A stretch of 56,372 bases of DNA from an uncultured Alphaproteobacteria bacterium. GTDB lineage: Bacteria; Pseudomonadota; Alphaproteobacteria; Geminicoccales; Geminicoccaceae. Every line of letters starts with the position of its first letter. Position 1 is the first letter of the stretch. The DNA lies in NCBI GenBank assembly GCA_937926445.1, contig CALBAK010000098.1:1-56372 (forward strand). Reading direction: 5' to 3'. Below, piece by piece: positions 50,000-56,372 of the stretch. The notes beneath the pieces were generated by a model, which saw only the letters and a program-made list of their open reading frames with translations, was not told the DNA's origin and did no database searches. A program made the translations under genes and the position numbers.

Positions 50000-51171
50000 C
50001 GACAGGGGCGCCGATCATGCCGCCCGATCCGCCGGCCTCGGCCGCCTCGGGCTCCGGTTTCTCGCTCACCCGCCTCCTGGCCTTCCCCCGGCGCGAGGGG
50101 GGCGAGCTCCTGGCCGATCCGATCCGCCTCTCCTTCGCGCTCCTCGGTCCGATCGTGCTGTTGCTCGCGATGGGCTTCGGGATCTCGTTCGACGTCGAGA
50201 ATCTCCGCTTCGCGCTGTTCGACCAGGACCGGACGGCGGAGAGCCGGGAGCTCGTGCGCGCGCTCGAAGGCTCGCGCTATTTCGAGCCCGCGGGCGAAGT
50301 CGAGAGCCCGGCCGAGGCCGATCGCATGCTCGAGACTGCGCGGGCGGCCCTCGTGCTGGCGATCCCACCCGGCTTCGGGCGCGATCCGTTCGCCGGCCGC
50401 CAACCCGAGCTCGCGGTCTGGCTCGACGGCGCCAACACCACCCGGGCAGAGACCGCGCGCGGCTATGTTCTGGGCGTGGTCGAACGGGTGCTGCGGGACT
50501 TCGCGCCGGCCGAGGCCGGGGCGGCACCGTTCCGGCTCGAGGCCCGCTTCCGCTACAACCAGGAATTCCGCTCGACCGCGGCGATCCCGCCGGGTGTGAT
50601 GACGATGCAGCTCGTCATGATCCCGGCGATGCTCGGGGCGCTCGCGGTCGTGCGCGAGAAGGAGCTCGGCTCGATCGTCAACCTCTACACCACGCCCGCC
50701 ACCCGGCTCCAGTTCCTGATCGGCAAGCAGCTTCCCTACGTGGTGACGAGCCTGGCGAGCTTTCTGACCCTTCTTCTTCTCGTCCTGCTGCTGTTCGACA
50801 ATCGTCCGCGCGGCGATCCGCTGACCTTGGCGCTCGGTGCCGTCTTGTTCGTCACCGCCACGACCGCCTTCGGGCTCGTGGTCTCGGCCTTCGTGCGTTC
50901 GCAGATCGCCGCCATCTTCGCGACCGCCATCCTGTGCATGATCCCGACCGTGAATTTCTCGGGCATGCTGTATCCGGTGGCCACGCTCGATGCGGTCTCG
51001 CGCGCGATCGGCCAGTCTTTTCCCGTCTTCTACTTTCAGCGGATCGTCACGGTGGTGATCAACAAGGGCCTGGGCTTCGAGATGCTCTGGCTTGATCTCG
51101 CGACGCTGGCGGGCTTCGTCCTCCTGTTCTGGACGCTCGCCGCCGCTGTGCTCCCCGAGTGGGAGCGCTGA
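49996..51171 (+). CDS. ABC-2 type permease (YbhS-like)
   Basis: This 391-residue membrane subunit has an N-terminal TM ([19 protein letters not shown]), a large periplasmic domain (about residues 55-200) and five C-terminal helices, including [27 protein letters not shown] near the end. This is the ABC-2 layout of YbhS/YhhJ. It is intact. The GTG at 49996 forms a GTGA overlap with the natural ATPase stop, and the second permease follows after three bases. Confidence 0.88.
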   Translation: MTTGAPIMPPDPPASAASGSGFSLTRLLAFPRREGGELLADPIRLSFALLGPIVLLLAMGFGISFDVENLRFALFDQDRTAESRELVRALEGSRYFEPAGEVESPAEADRMLETARAALVLAIPPGFGRDPFAGRQPELAVWLDGANTTRAETARGYVLGVVERVLRDFAPAEAGAAPFRLEARFRYNQEFRSTAAIPPGVMTMQLVMIPAMLGALAVVREKELGSIVNLYTTPATRLQFLIGKQLPYVVTSLASFLTLLLLVLLLFDNRPRGDPLTLALGAVLFVTATTAFGLVVSAFVRSQIAAIFATAILCMIPTVNFSGMLYPVATLDAVSRAIGQSFPVFYFQRIVTVVINKGLGFEMLWLDLATLAGFVLLFWTLAAAVLPEWER

Positions 51172-51174
51172 ACC

Positions 51175-52294
51175 GTGGCGAGCCTTCGGATCACCTTCCG
51201 GCTCGGGCTCAAGGAGCTCTGGGCCGTCCTGCGCGATCCGGTGCTCTTGGGCCTCGTCGCCTACTCCTTCACGATCGCGATCGTGACCTTCGCCCGCGGC
51301 GTGCGCACCGAGGTCCGCGATGCCGCGATCGCGGTCGTCGACCTCGACCGCCCCCTCTCGGCCCGGCTCGCGGACGCGTTCCTGCCGCCCTGGTTCAAGC
51401 CCGCCCGCGCGATCGGCCTCGAAGAGGTCGAACACGTGATGGAGCGCGGCGAGGCGACCTTCGTGCTCCTGATTCCGGCCGGCTTCGAGGCCGATCTCCT
51501 GGCCGCGCGAGCCCGAACTCGCCCTTCTCGTGGACGCCACGGCGATGACGCTCGCCGGCAACGGCGCCGCTTATGCGCGCGCCATCCTCGAGCAGGAGAT
51601 CGCCCGCTTTCTCGGCCGCGAGACGGCGGTGGGCTCCCTGCCGATCCGGCTCGAGGTCCGTGCACGGTTCAACCCCAACTTGGAGGCGGACCGTTTCCTG
51701 GCCGTCACCCAGCTCGTCAACAACCTCACCATCCTCGCGATCGTGCTCGCCGGTGCGGCCGTGATCCGTGAGCGCGAGCAGGGCACGCTCGAACATCTCT
51801 TGACCCTGCCGCTGCGGCCGGTCGAGGTCGTCGCCGCCAAGCTTTGGGCCAACGGCCTCTTGGTCTTGGTGGCGGCGCTTCTCTCGCTCCTGGTGGTCGT
51901 GCGCGGTGTGCTGGCCGCGCCGATCGCGGGCTCGGTCCTCCTCTTCGCCACCGGTGCCGCGATCTACCTTCTGGCCGTCACCGCGCTCGGGGTCGTGCTC
52001 GCGACCGTGGCCACCACCATGCCGCGCTTCGGGCTACTCTCCGTCCCCGTCTTCGTGATCTCGAACCTCCTCTCGGGCGGCTTCACCCCGCTCGAGAGCA
52101 TGCTGCGCTGCCTACAGCTCACGATGCAGCTCTCGCCCACCACCCAGATCGTGGCCTTCGCCCACGGCGTGCTGTTTCGGGGTGCCGGCATCGACGTGCC
52201 GTGGCCCCGGCTTCTCGCCATGGCCGCGATCGGTGCCGTCTTCGCGGGCCTGGCGCTGCTCCGCTTCCGCCGCACGATCGCAGCCGTGGTCTGA
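51175..52294 (+). pseudogene. ABC-2 type permease (YbhR-like), frameshifted
   Basis: The first 111 codons from GTG 51175 read as an ABC-2 permease N-terminus (LLGLVAYSFTIAIVTFARGV... FVLLIPAGFEADLLAAR). The sequence then continues in the next frame (EPELALLVDATAMTLAGNGAAYARAIL... to TIAAVV at 52294). The switch lies in a CG-dinucleotide run at 51503-51509; adding one GC dinucleotide restores a single frame. The rest, about 255 residues including five helices, is intact. Unless a sequencing error is responsible, no full-length subunit can be made. Confidence 0.85.
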
Positions 52295-52353
52295 GCCTCG
52301 ACAGGCCGTCGTCCCACGGGCACCTTCCGCCCGCCCGAGCCGGATCCGCCGCC

Positions 52354-53217
52354 ATGAGCGATCGCCGCATCCTGATCCCGCATCTCGACGATGTCGGCAT
52401 GTGCCACGGGGCGAACCGGGCCATGCTCGAGCTCGCCGGAAAAGGTGTTCTCACGTGCGGCTCGGTCATGGTGCCCTGCCCCTGGTTCCCGGAGATCGCG
52501 CACGCCTTCCGCACCCGGCGCGACCTCGATCTCGGCGTCCACCTCACGCTCACGAGCGAGTGGCAGGGCTATCGCTGGCGGCCGCTCTCGGGCTCGTCTC
52601 GCAGAGGTGGGCTCGTCGACGACGAGGGCTACATGTGGCGCAACTGCGTGCTCCTGCGCCGCCACGTCGATCCGAGGGCCGCCGAAGAGGAGATGCGCGC
52701 GCAGATCGAGGCGGCCCTCGCGGCCGGCATCGACGTCACCCATCTCGATACGCACATGGGTGCGGCCGCGGTCCCCGAGCTCGTCGACATCTATCTGGCA
52801 CTCGGCCGCGCCTATCGCCTGCCGGTGCTCCTGCCGCGATCGATCGCGAGCTATCTCGACGTCTTGAAGCTCGGAGCGGTTCGGCCGGAGGACTATCGCG
52901 CGGCGCTCGAATCGCTCGAGGCCGAGGGCGCGCAGTTCGTCGATCGGTTCGCCATGACCCCGGGCGTGCCCTCGGCGGAGGCGGATGCCGGCTATCGCCG
53001 GCTCGTGGCCGAGCTGCCCGAGGGTGTGACCTTCCTCTCGCTCCACGCCAACGCCCCGGGCGACATCGAGACGATCGTGCCGGATCGGGCGCATTGGCGC
53101 ACCGACGAGTACCGGATCCTGGGCGATCCCGACTTCGCGGCCTTCGTCCGCGGGCAAGGGATCGAGCTTTCGGGCATGCGCGCGCTCCGCGCCCGACTGC
53201 GCGCCCGCGAGGCCTAG
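52354..53217 (+). CDS. ChbG/YdjC-family polysaccharide deacetylase-like protein
   Basis: This 287-residue protein belongs to the YdjC/ChbG/HpnK group, which removes acetyl groups from small N-acetylated sugars using a metal ion. Metal-site motifs are IPHLDDVGMCHGAN (family: NADDFG) near the N-terminus and HLDTHMGAA in the middle; HLTLTSEWQGYRWRPL is also conserved. The substrate is unknown. The ATG at 52354 follows a 59-base gap after the damaged permease. The stop shares the palindrome CTAG with the convergent gene. Confidence 0.88.
   Translation: MSDRRILIPHLDDVGMCHGANRAMLELAGKGVLTCGSVMVPCPWFPEIAHAFRTRRDLDLGVHLTLTSEWQGYRWRPLSGSSRRGGLVDDEGYMWRNCVLLRRHVDPRAAEEEMRAQIEAALAAGIDVTHLDTHMGAAAVPELVDIYLALGRAYRLPVLLPRSIASYLDVLKLGAVRPEDYRAALESLEAEGAQFVDRFAMTPGVPSAEADAGYRRLVAELPEGVTFLSLHANAPGDIETIVPDRAHWRTDEYRILGDPDFAAFVRGQGIELSGMRALRARLRAREA
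53214..53217. other. Shared CTAG: overlapping convergent stop codons
   Basis: TAG at 53215-53217 ends the deacetylase gene, and the complementary TAG at 53216-53214 ends the AtuA-associated gene. One 4-base palindrome therefore terminates translation of both strands. Confidence 0.95.
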
Positions 53218-53537
53218 TCCTCGATCTCGGCCTCGAGCCCGAGCAGGAGAAAGCTCCAGCTCTTGCCGTGGCCGTCCAAGTTGAGGCTGGCGTTCACCCC
53301 GCCCTCGAGCGCGTTCTCCATGACGAGATTGACCCCGTGCAGATGCGGCAGCTCGAAAAGCCGGATCGGCCCGCGCAGGAGTTTCGGGAATTTCGCCCGC
53401 AGTCGCTCCGGGGCCACGGCGCGCAAGAGTGCCGGGTAGTGGCGCGGCTCGTAAACGAAGAGGCACACGTTCGAGGTGTCGCCCTTGTCGCCGGCACGCG
53501 CGTGCGCGATCGCGTGCACAGGCACCCGCCGGCTCAT
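53214..53537 (-). CDS. AtuA-associated small protein (AtuA C-terminal-like domain)
   Basis: This 107-residue protein matches the small ferredoxin-fold-like domain that is encoded next to, or fused to the C-terminus of, AtuA proteins. Landmarks are HAIAHARAGDKGDTSNVCLFVYEPRHYP and NLVMENALEGGVNASLNLDGHGKSWSFLLLGLEA. Its exact function is unknown. The ATG at 53537 overlaps the atuA-like stop as ATGA, so the two are probably translated together. Confidence 0.85.
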   Translation of the reverse strand: MSRRVPVHAIAHARAGDKGDTSNVCLFVYEPRHYPALLRAVAPERLRAKFPKLLRGPIRLFELPHLHGVNLVMENALEGGVNASLNLDGHGKSWSFLLLGLEAEIED

Positions 53538-54889
53538 GCTTCGAGCACCTCGATACGGGTCGTAACGGCTGCGCGCGGGAGGCTCGCCGATGCGGTCGTC
53601 ACCTGGGGCGTGATCCGGCCACGATAACCGCCGCCGCCCGCGGGACCGCAGGTGAGAAGGGCCTCGACCTCCCACAAGAGAAGCTCGGCCGGCTCGCGAT
53701 CGGGGGCGCGCAGCGCCGCCCGCAGGCGCACGTCCTCGCCCTCCGCCGGTTCCGGCAGGGCGGTGGCGTGCAGCGAGCGCAGACCGACGAGGTCGATGCG
53801 CAGCGGCCCCCTATAGCCGTGGACGACGCGCATGCGCTCTTCGAGCACGGAGCGGGCGAGCCGCGCCCGAGCGGCGGCATTCGGCCCTGCGTAGGAGACA
53901 CCCGCTTCGGCGAGGTATCCCCCGTCGAAACCGACCGTTACCTTGAGCGAAGGCGGCCTCGGGGCGCCGCGGGCACCCGAAACGCGCACCCGGTCCGGAC
54001 CCACCTCCTCGATCGCCACGGCCGAGAAGTCGGCGACCACATCGGGCGTGTGGTAGGCGGTCGGATCGTGGACCTCGTAGAAGAGCTGCTCTTTCACGGT
54101 CGTCGCGTGGACCCGCCCGCCCGAGCCCGGGGTCTTGCCGATCACCGCCGCACCCTCGGCCTCGACCTCGGCGAAGGGGAAGCCGCAGCGAGCGAGGTCG
54201 GGGACGTCCTTCTTGCCCGGATCGGCGAAATAGCCGCCCGAGACCTGCATGCCGCATTCGAGGAGATGGCCCACCAGCGTCCCGGCCGCGAGCTTCTGCC
54301 AATCGTAGAGCGCCCAGCCGAAGCGCTCGATCATGGGCGCGAGGAAGAGCGAAGGGTCGGCGACCCGGCCGGTAAGGATCACCTCGGCGCCGGTCGCGAT
54401 TGCCGGCAGGAGCTGCTCGCACCCGAGATAGGCGTTGGCGCCGACCGGCACGCCACGTTCGGCGATCGTCCCGCCCTCCCAGAGCGGCGTATCGGGGGCG
54501 AGCTTCTCCGTGACTTCGTCGCCGAGCAGCACCGCGATCCGGAGGCCCGAGAGGCCGAGGGCACGGGCGATCCCCACCGTCGCCTCGGCCGCGACCCGCG
54601 GGTTGGCCGCGCCCATGTTGGACAAGAGCCGGGTGCCGCGTGCCCGACAGCGCGGCAGGAGCGCCCGCATGCGCCGTTCGAGCAGCGGATCGAAGCCCCG
54701 GTTCGGGTCGGCGCGCCGGTCGCGATGGGCGAAGGCCAGGGTCCGTTCGCCGAGGCATTCGAGGACGAGCCAATCGAGCGCCACCCGTTCGACGAGCTCG
54801 ACCGCGGCATCGAGCCGATCGGAGGCGAATCCGGCCCCACAGCCGATCGCGAACTTGGCACTTCCGTTCCCATCGGTGGGGTGCGACAT
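53534..54889 (-). CDS. AtuA family (DUF1446) protein
   Basis: This 451-residue protein resembles AtuA, named from acyclic terpene utilisation in Pseudomonas but found in many catabolic settings with unknown chemistry. Supporting blocks are IGCGAGFASDRLDAAVELVER, LLSNMGAANPRVAAEATV, GANAYLGCEQLLPAIATGAEVILTGRVADPSLFLAP-type sequence and HLLECGMQVSGGYFADPGKKD. The rest of the atu pathway (carboxylase, CoA ligase) is absent here, so a terpene role is not supported. It is divergent from the first PhnD-like gene. Confidence 0.88.
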   Translation of the reverse strand: MSHPTDGNGSAKFAIGCGAGFASDRLDAAVELVERVALDWLVLECLGERTLAFAHRDRRADPNRGFDPLLERRMRALLPRCRARGTRLLSNMGAANPRVAAEATVGIARALGLSGLRIAVLLGDEVTEKLAPDTPLWEGGTIAERGVPVGANAYLGCEQLLPAIATGAEVILTGRVADPSLFLAPMIERFGWALYDWQKLAAGTLVGHLLECGMQVSGGYFADPGKKDVPDLARCGFPFAEVEAEGAAVIGKTPGSGGRVHATTVKEQLFYEVHDPTAYHTPDVVADFSAVAIEEVGPDRVRVSGARGAPRPPSLKVTVGFDGGYLAEAGVSYAGPNAAARARLARSVLEERMRVVHGYRGPLRIDLVGLRSLHATALPEPAEGEDVRLRAALRAPDREPAELLLWEVEALLTCGPAGGGGYRGRITPQVTTASASLPRAAVTTRIEVLEA

Positions 54890-54968
54890 GGCAGAACCAG
54901 CCTGCCGCGCGCACGGCCGCCCCACAAGCGCCGTCCGCGTGGCCCCAGCCGAGAGGAGAGGAACCGCC

Positions 54969-55940
54969 GTGTCGTTGCCCTTTCGCGTGCGCCCGCTCGC
55001 CGGGATGCTCATGGGCCTCGCCATGATGCTCGGCCCGATCGCACCGGCCGGAGCGCTCGACCCGCGCTATCGCGACGCCGACGGCGATCTCGTCGCCGAC
55101 CCGCCCGCGGATCCCGCCCGCTGGGCCGATCCGCCGAGCCTCGTGTTCAGTTACACTCCGGCCGAGGATCCCTCGCTCTACGCTCGGATCTTCGCCGAGC
55201 TCGTCGATCATCTCGCGCGGCGGACCGGTCGCAAGGTGACCTTCCTGCAGGTCCAGTCGAATGCGGCCATGGTCGAGGCGATGCGCGCCGGCCGGCTGCA
55301 CATCGCGGGCTTCAACCCCGGTACCGTGCCGCTCGCGGTGGCCTGCGCGGGCTTCGTCCCCTTCGCCATGATGACGGCCAAGGACGGCTCCTTCGGCTAT
55401 CGGATGGAGATCGTCACCCATCCGGAAAGCGGTATCGAGAAGGTCGAGGACCTGCGCGGCAAGAAGCTCGCCTTCACCGCCGAGACCTCGAACTCGGGCT
55501 ACAAGGCCCCCTCGGCGATCCTGCGCGACCGGTTCGGTCTCGTCGCGGGGCGCGACTTCGAGCCCGTCTTTTCGGGCAAGCACGACAATTCGATCCTGGG
55601 GGTGGCGAACCGAGACTATCCGGCGGCCGCCATCGCCGATTCCATCCGCTTCAGGATGATCGCCCGCGGCATGGTGAAGCCCGAGCAGCTCGTCGTGATC
55701 TTTCGCTCCGACCCGTTCCCGACGAGCGCCTTCGGCCACGCCCACGATCTGCACCCGGAGCTCGCCCGGAGGATCCGCGAGGCGCTCTTCGACTTCCCCT
55801 GGGAGGGCACCGAGTTCGCCAAGGAGTTCGCCAAGCACGAACCGCCGCTCGAGCGGTTCGTCCCGATCCGCTACGCCGAGACCTATGCGATCGTGCGCGC
55901 GATCGACCGGGCACTCGGCGTCGAGCCGACCTGCCGCTGA
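54969..55940 (+). CDS. PhnD-like phosphate/phosphonate-family ABC substrate-binding protein, copy 1
   Basis: This 323-residue periplasmic binding protein has a signal peptide (to about residue 29, PAGA|LDPR), then DADGDLVADPP, and a PhnD-type fold: FSYTPAEDPSLYARIFAELVDHL, VQSNAAMVEAMRAGRLHIAGFNPG, DLRGKKLAFTAETSNSGYKAPSAIL. The family (PF12974) binds phosphate, phosphite or phosphonates; the ligand here is not determinable. GTG 54969 with GAGGAGAGGA upstream. No Pho box precedes this copy. Confidence 0.88.
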   Translation: MSLPFRVRPLAGMLMGLAMMLGPIAPAGALDPRYRDADGDLVADPPADPARWADPPSLVFSYTPAEDPSLYARIFAELVDHLARRTGRKVTFLQVQSNAAMVEAMRAGRLHIAGFNPGTVPLAVACAGFVPFAMMTAKDGSFGYRMEIVTHPESGIEKVEDLRGKKLAFTAETSNSGYKAPSAILRDRFGLVAGRDFEPVFSGKHDNSILGVANRDYPAAAIADSIRFRMIARGMVKPEQLVVIFRSDPFPTSAFGHAHDLHPELARRIREALFDFPWEGTEFAKEFAKHEPPLERFVPIRYAETYAIVRAIDRALGVEPTCR

Positions 55941-55979
55941 ACCGGGGTCCCGACCCGAGCGCATGGCGCTCTCGAGGTT

Positions 55980-55997
55980 TCGTCATCGATCTGTCAT
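55980..55997 (+). promoter_or_regulatory. Pho box upstream of the second PhnD-like gene
   Basis: TCGTCATCGATCTGTCAT is two 7-base PhoB half-sites (TCGTCAT, CTGTCAT) separated by four bases, the exact architecture of the consensus CTGTCAT-N4-CTGTCAT. It lies 44 bases before the ATG at 56042. A PhoB-activated promoter is the natural reading, although no clear -10 was identified downstream. Confidence 0.8.
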
Positions 55998-56041
55998 CGA
56001 TCGCGTTCAGGGAGGGCGCGGAACGAACAAGGGGTGGACCC

Positions 56042-56372
56042 ATGCGGCGACGCGACTGGCTCGGCTTGACAGCGATCGCGACCCTCTTGCTCGCGGTGGC
56101 GGCGCCCGCCGCCGCGCTCGACCCGCGCTTCAAGGACGCGGACGGCGATCTCGTCGCCGACCCGCCGACCGATCCCAAGGAGTGGGTCGATCCGCCGGTG
56201 TTGATCTTCGCCTACACCCCGGTCGAGGATCCCTCGGTGTACGCGAAGGTCTGGGAAGGATTTCTTAAGCACATGGAGAAGGTGACCGGCAAGCGGGTCC
56301 AGTTCTTCCCGGTCCAGTCGAACGCGGCGCAGATCGAGGCGATGCGCGCCGGCCGGCTGCACGTCGCGGGCT
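56042..56372 (+). CDS. PhnD-like substrate-binding protein, copy 2, 3'-truncated by the window edge
   Basis: The first 110 codons of a paralogue of the preceding gene are visible. A signal peptide starts MRRRDWLGL (a possible Tat twin-arginine start) and ends PAAA|LDPR; DADGDLVADPP and VQSNAAQIEAMRAGRLHVAG follow. Over the 86 mature residues visible in both, 55 are identical (64%) by hand alignment. The Pho box directly upstream suggests induction in phosphate limitation. Transport ATPase and permease genes, if present, lie beyond the window. Confidence 0.87.
   Translation, partial: MRRRDWLGLTAIATLLLAVAAPAAALDPRFKDADGDLVADPPTDPKEWVDPPVLIFAYTPVEDPSVYAKVWEGFLKHMEKVTGKRVQFFPVQSNAAQIEAMRAGRLHVAG

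Overview
This is a GC-rich (about 70% by eye) and very compact stretch of an alphaproteobacterial chromosome, most likely from the Rhodospirillales/Geminicoccales side of the class. The evidence is the housekeeping gene order trpS..nfu-tsaB-rimI..miaB-phoH-ybeY-corC-lnt-HTH-metK-trmB-rimP-nusA-ylxR-infB-rbfA-truB-rpsO-pnp, a MucR-type regulator, and a Caulobacter-like flagellar cluster carrying sciP and flbD. GTG and TTG starts are common, and many neighbours overlap by 4 bases (NTGA junctions). No tRNA, rRNA, CRISPR array, insertion sequence or prophage was recognised. No gene-free stretch exceeds 300 bases; the longest is the 271 bases between fliN and flbD, which may hold a small coupled ORF.

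Layout. Positions 1-21940 hold translation and RNA-metabolism genes: aminoacylation, Fe-S delivery, t6A and ms2i6A tRNA modification, ribosome maturation, the nusA-infB operon, rpsO and pnp. Positions 22092-25161 hold a flavin oxidoreductase, an exported SH3-domain protein and a 2-hydroxyacid dehydrogenase. Positions 25274-39232 are a flagellar block: fliK-flgD-flgE behind a textbook sigma-54 promoter, then sciP, then fliF-fliG-fliH-fliN-(orf)-flbD-flhA-flhF-fleN behind a near-consensus CtrA box. The block holds both regulators (SciP, which restrains CtrA, and FlbD, the sigma-54 activator) and candidate sites for both pathways.

Positions 39267-43779 encode a two-subunit NAD-linked formate dehydrogenase on the minus strand. 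Positions 43925-45886 hold a DUF3553 protein, an MFS transporter and a GNAT acetyltransferase. Positions 45926-52294 form a damaged locus: a membrane transporter gene with two frameshifts and a stop, and a ybhGFSR-like efflux operon in which the ATPase has an in-frame TGA and one permease is frameshifted. All three frameshifts look like 2-base losses in dinucleotide runs, and both stops sit where TGG (Trp) is expected. Positions 52354-54889 carry a ChbG-like deacetylase and an AtuA pair. The window ends with two tandem PhnD-like phosphate/phosphonate binding proteins; the second has a clear Pho box in front of it.

The most interesting parts are the self-contained flagellar regulatory circuit (including a sigma-54 promoter so close to fliK that its mRNA may be nearly leaderless), the decaying transporter locus with its uniform lesion spectrum, and the Pho-boxed tandem binding-protein pair.
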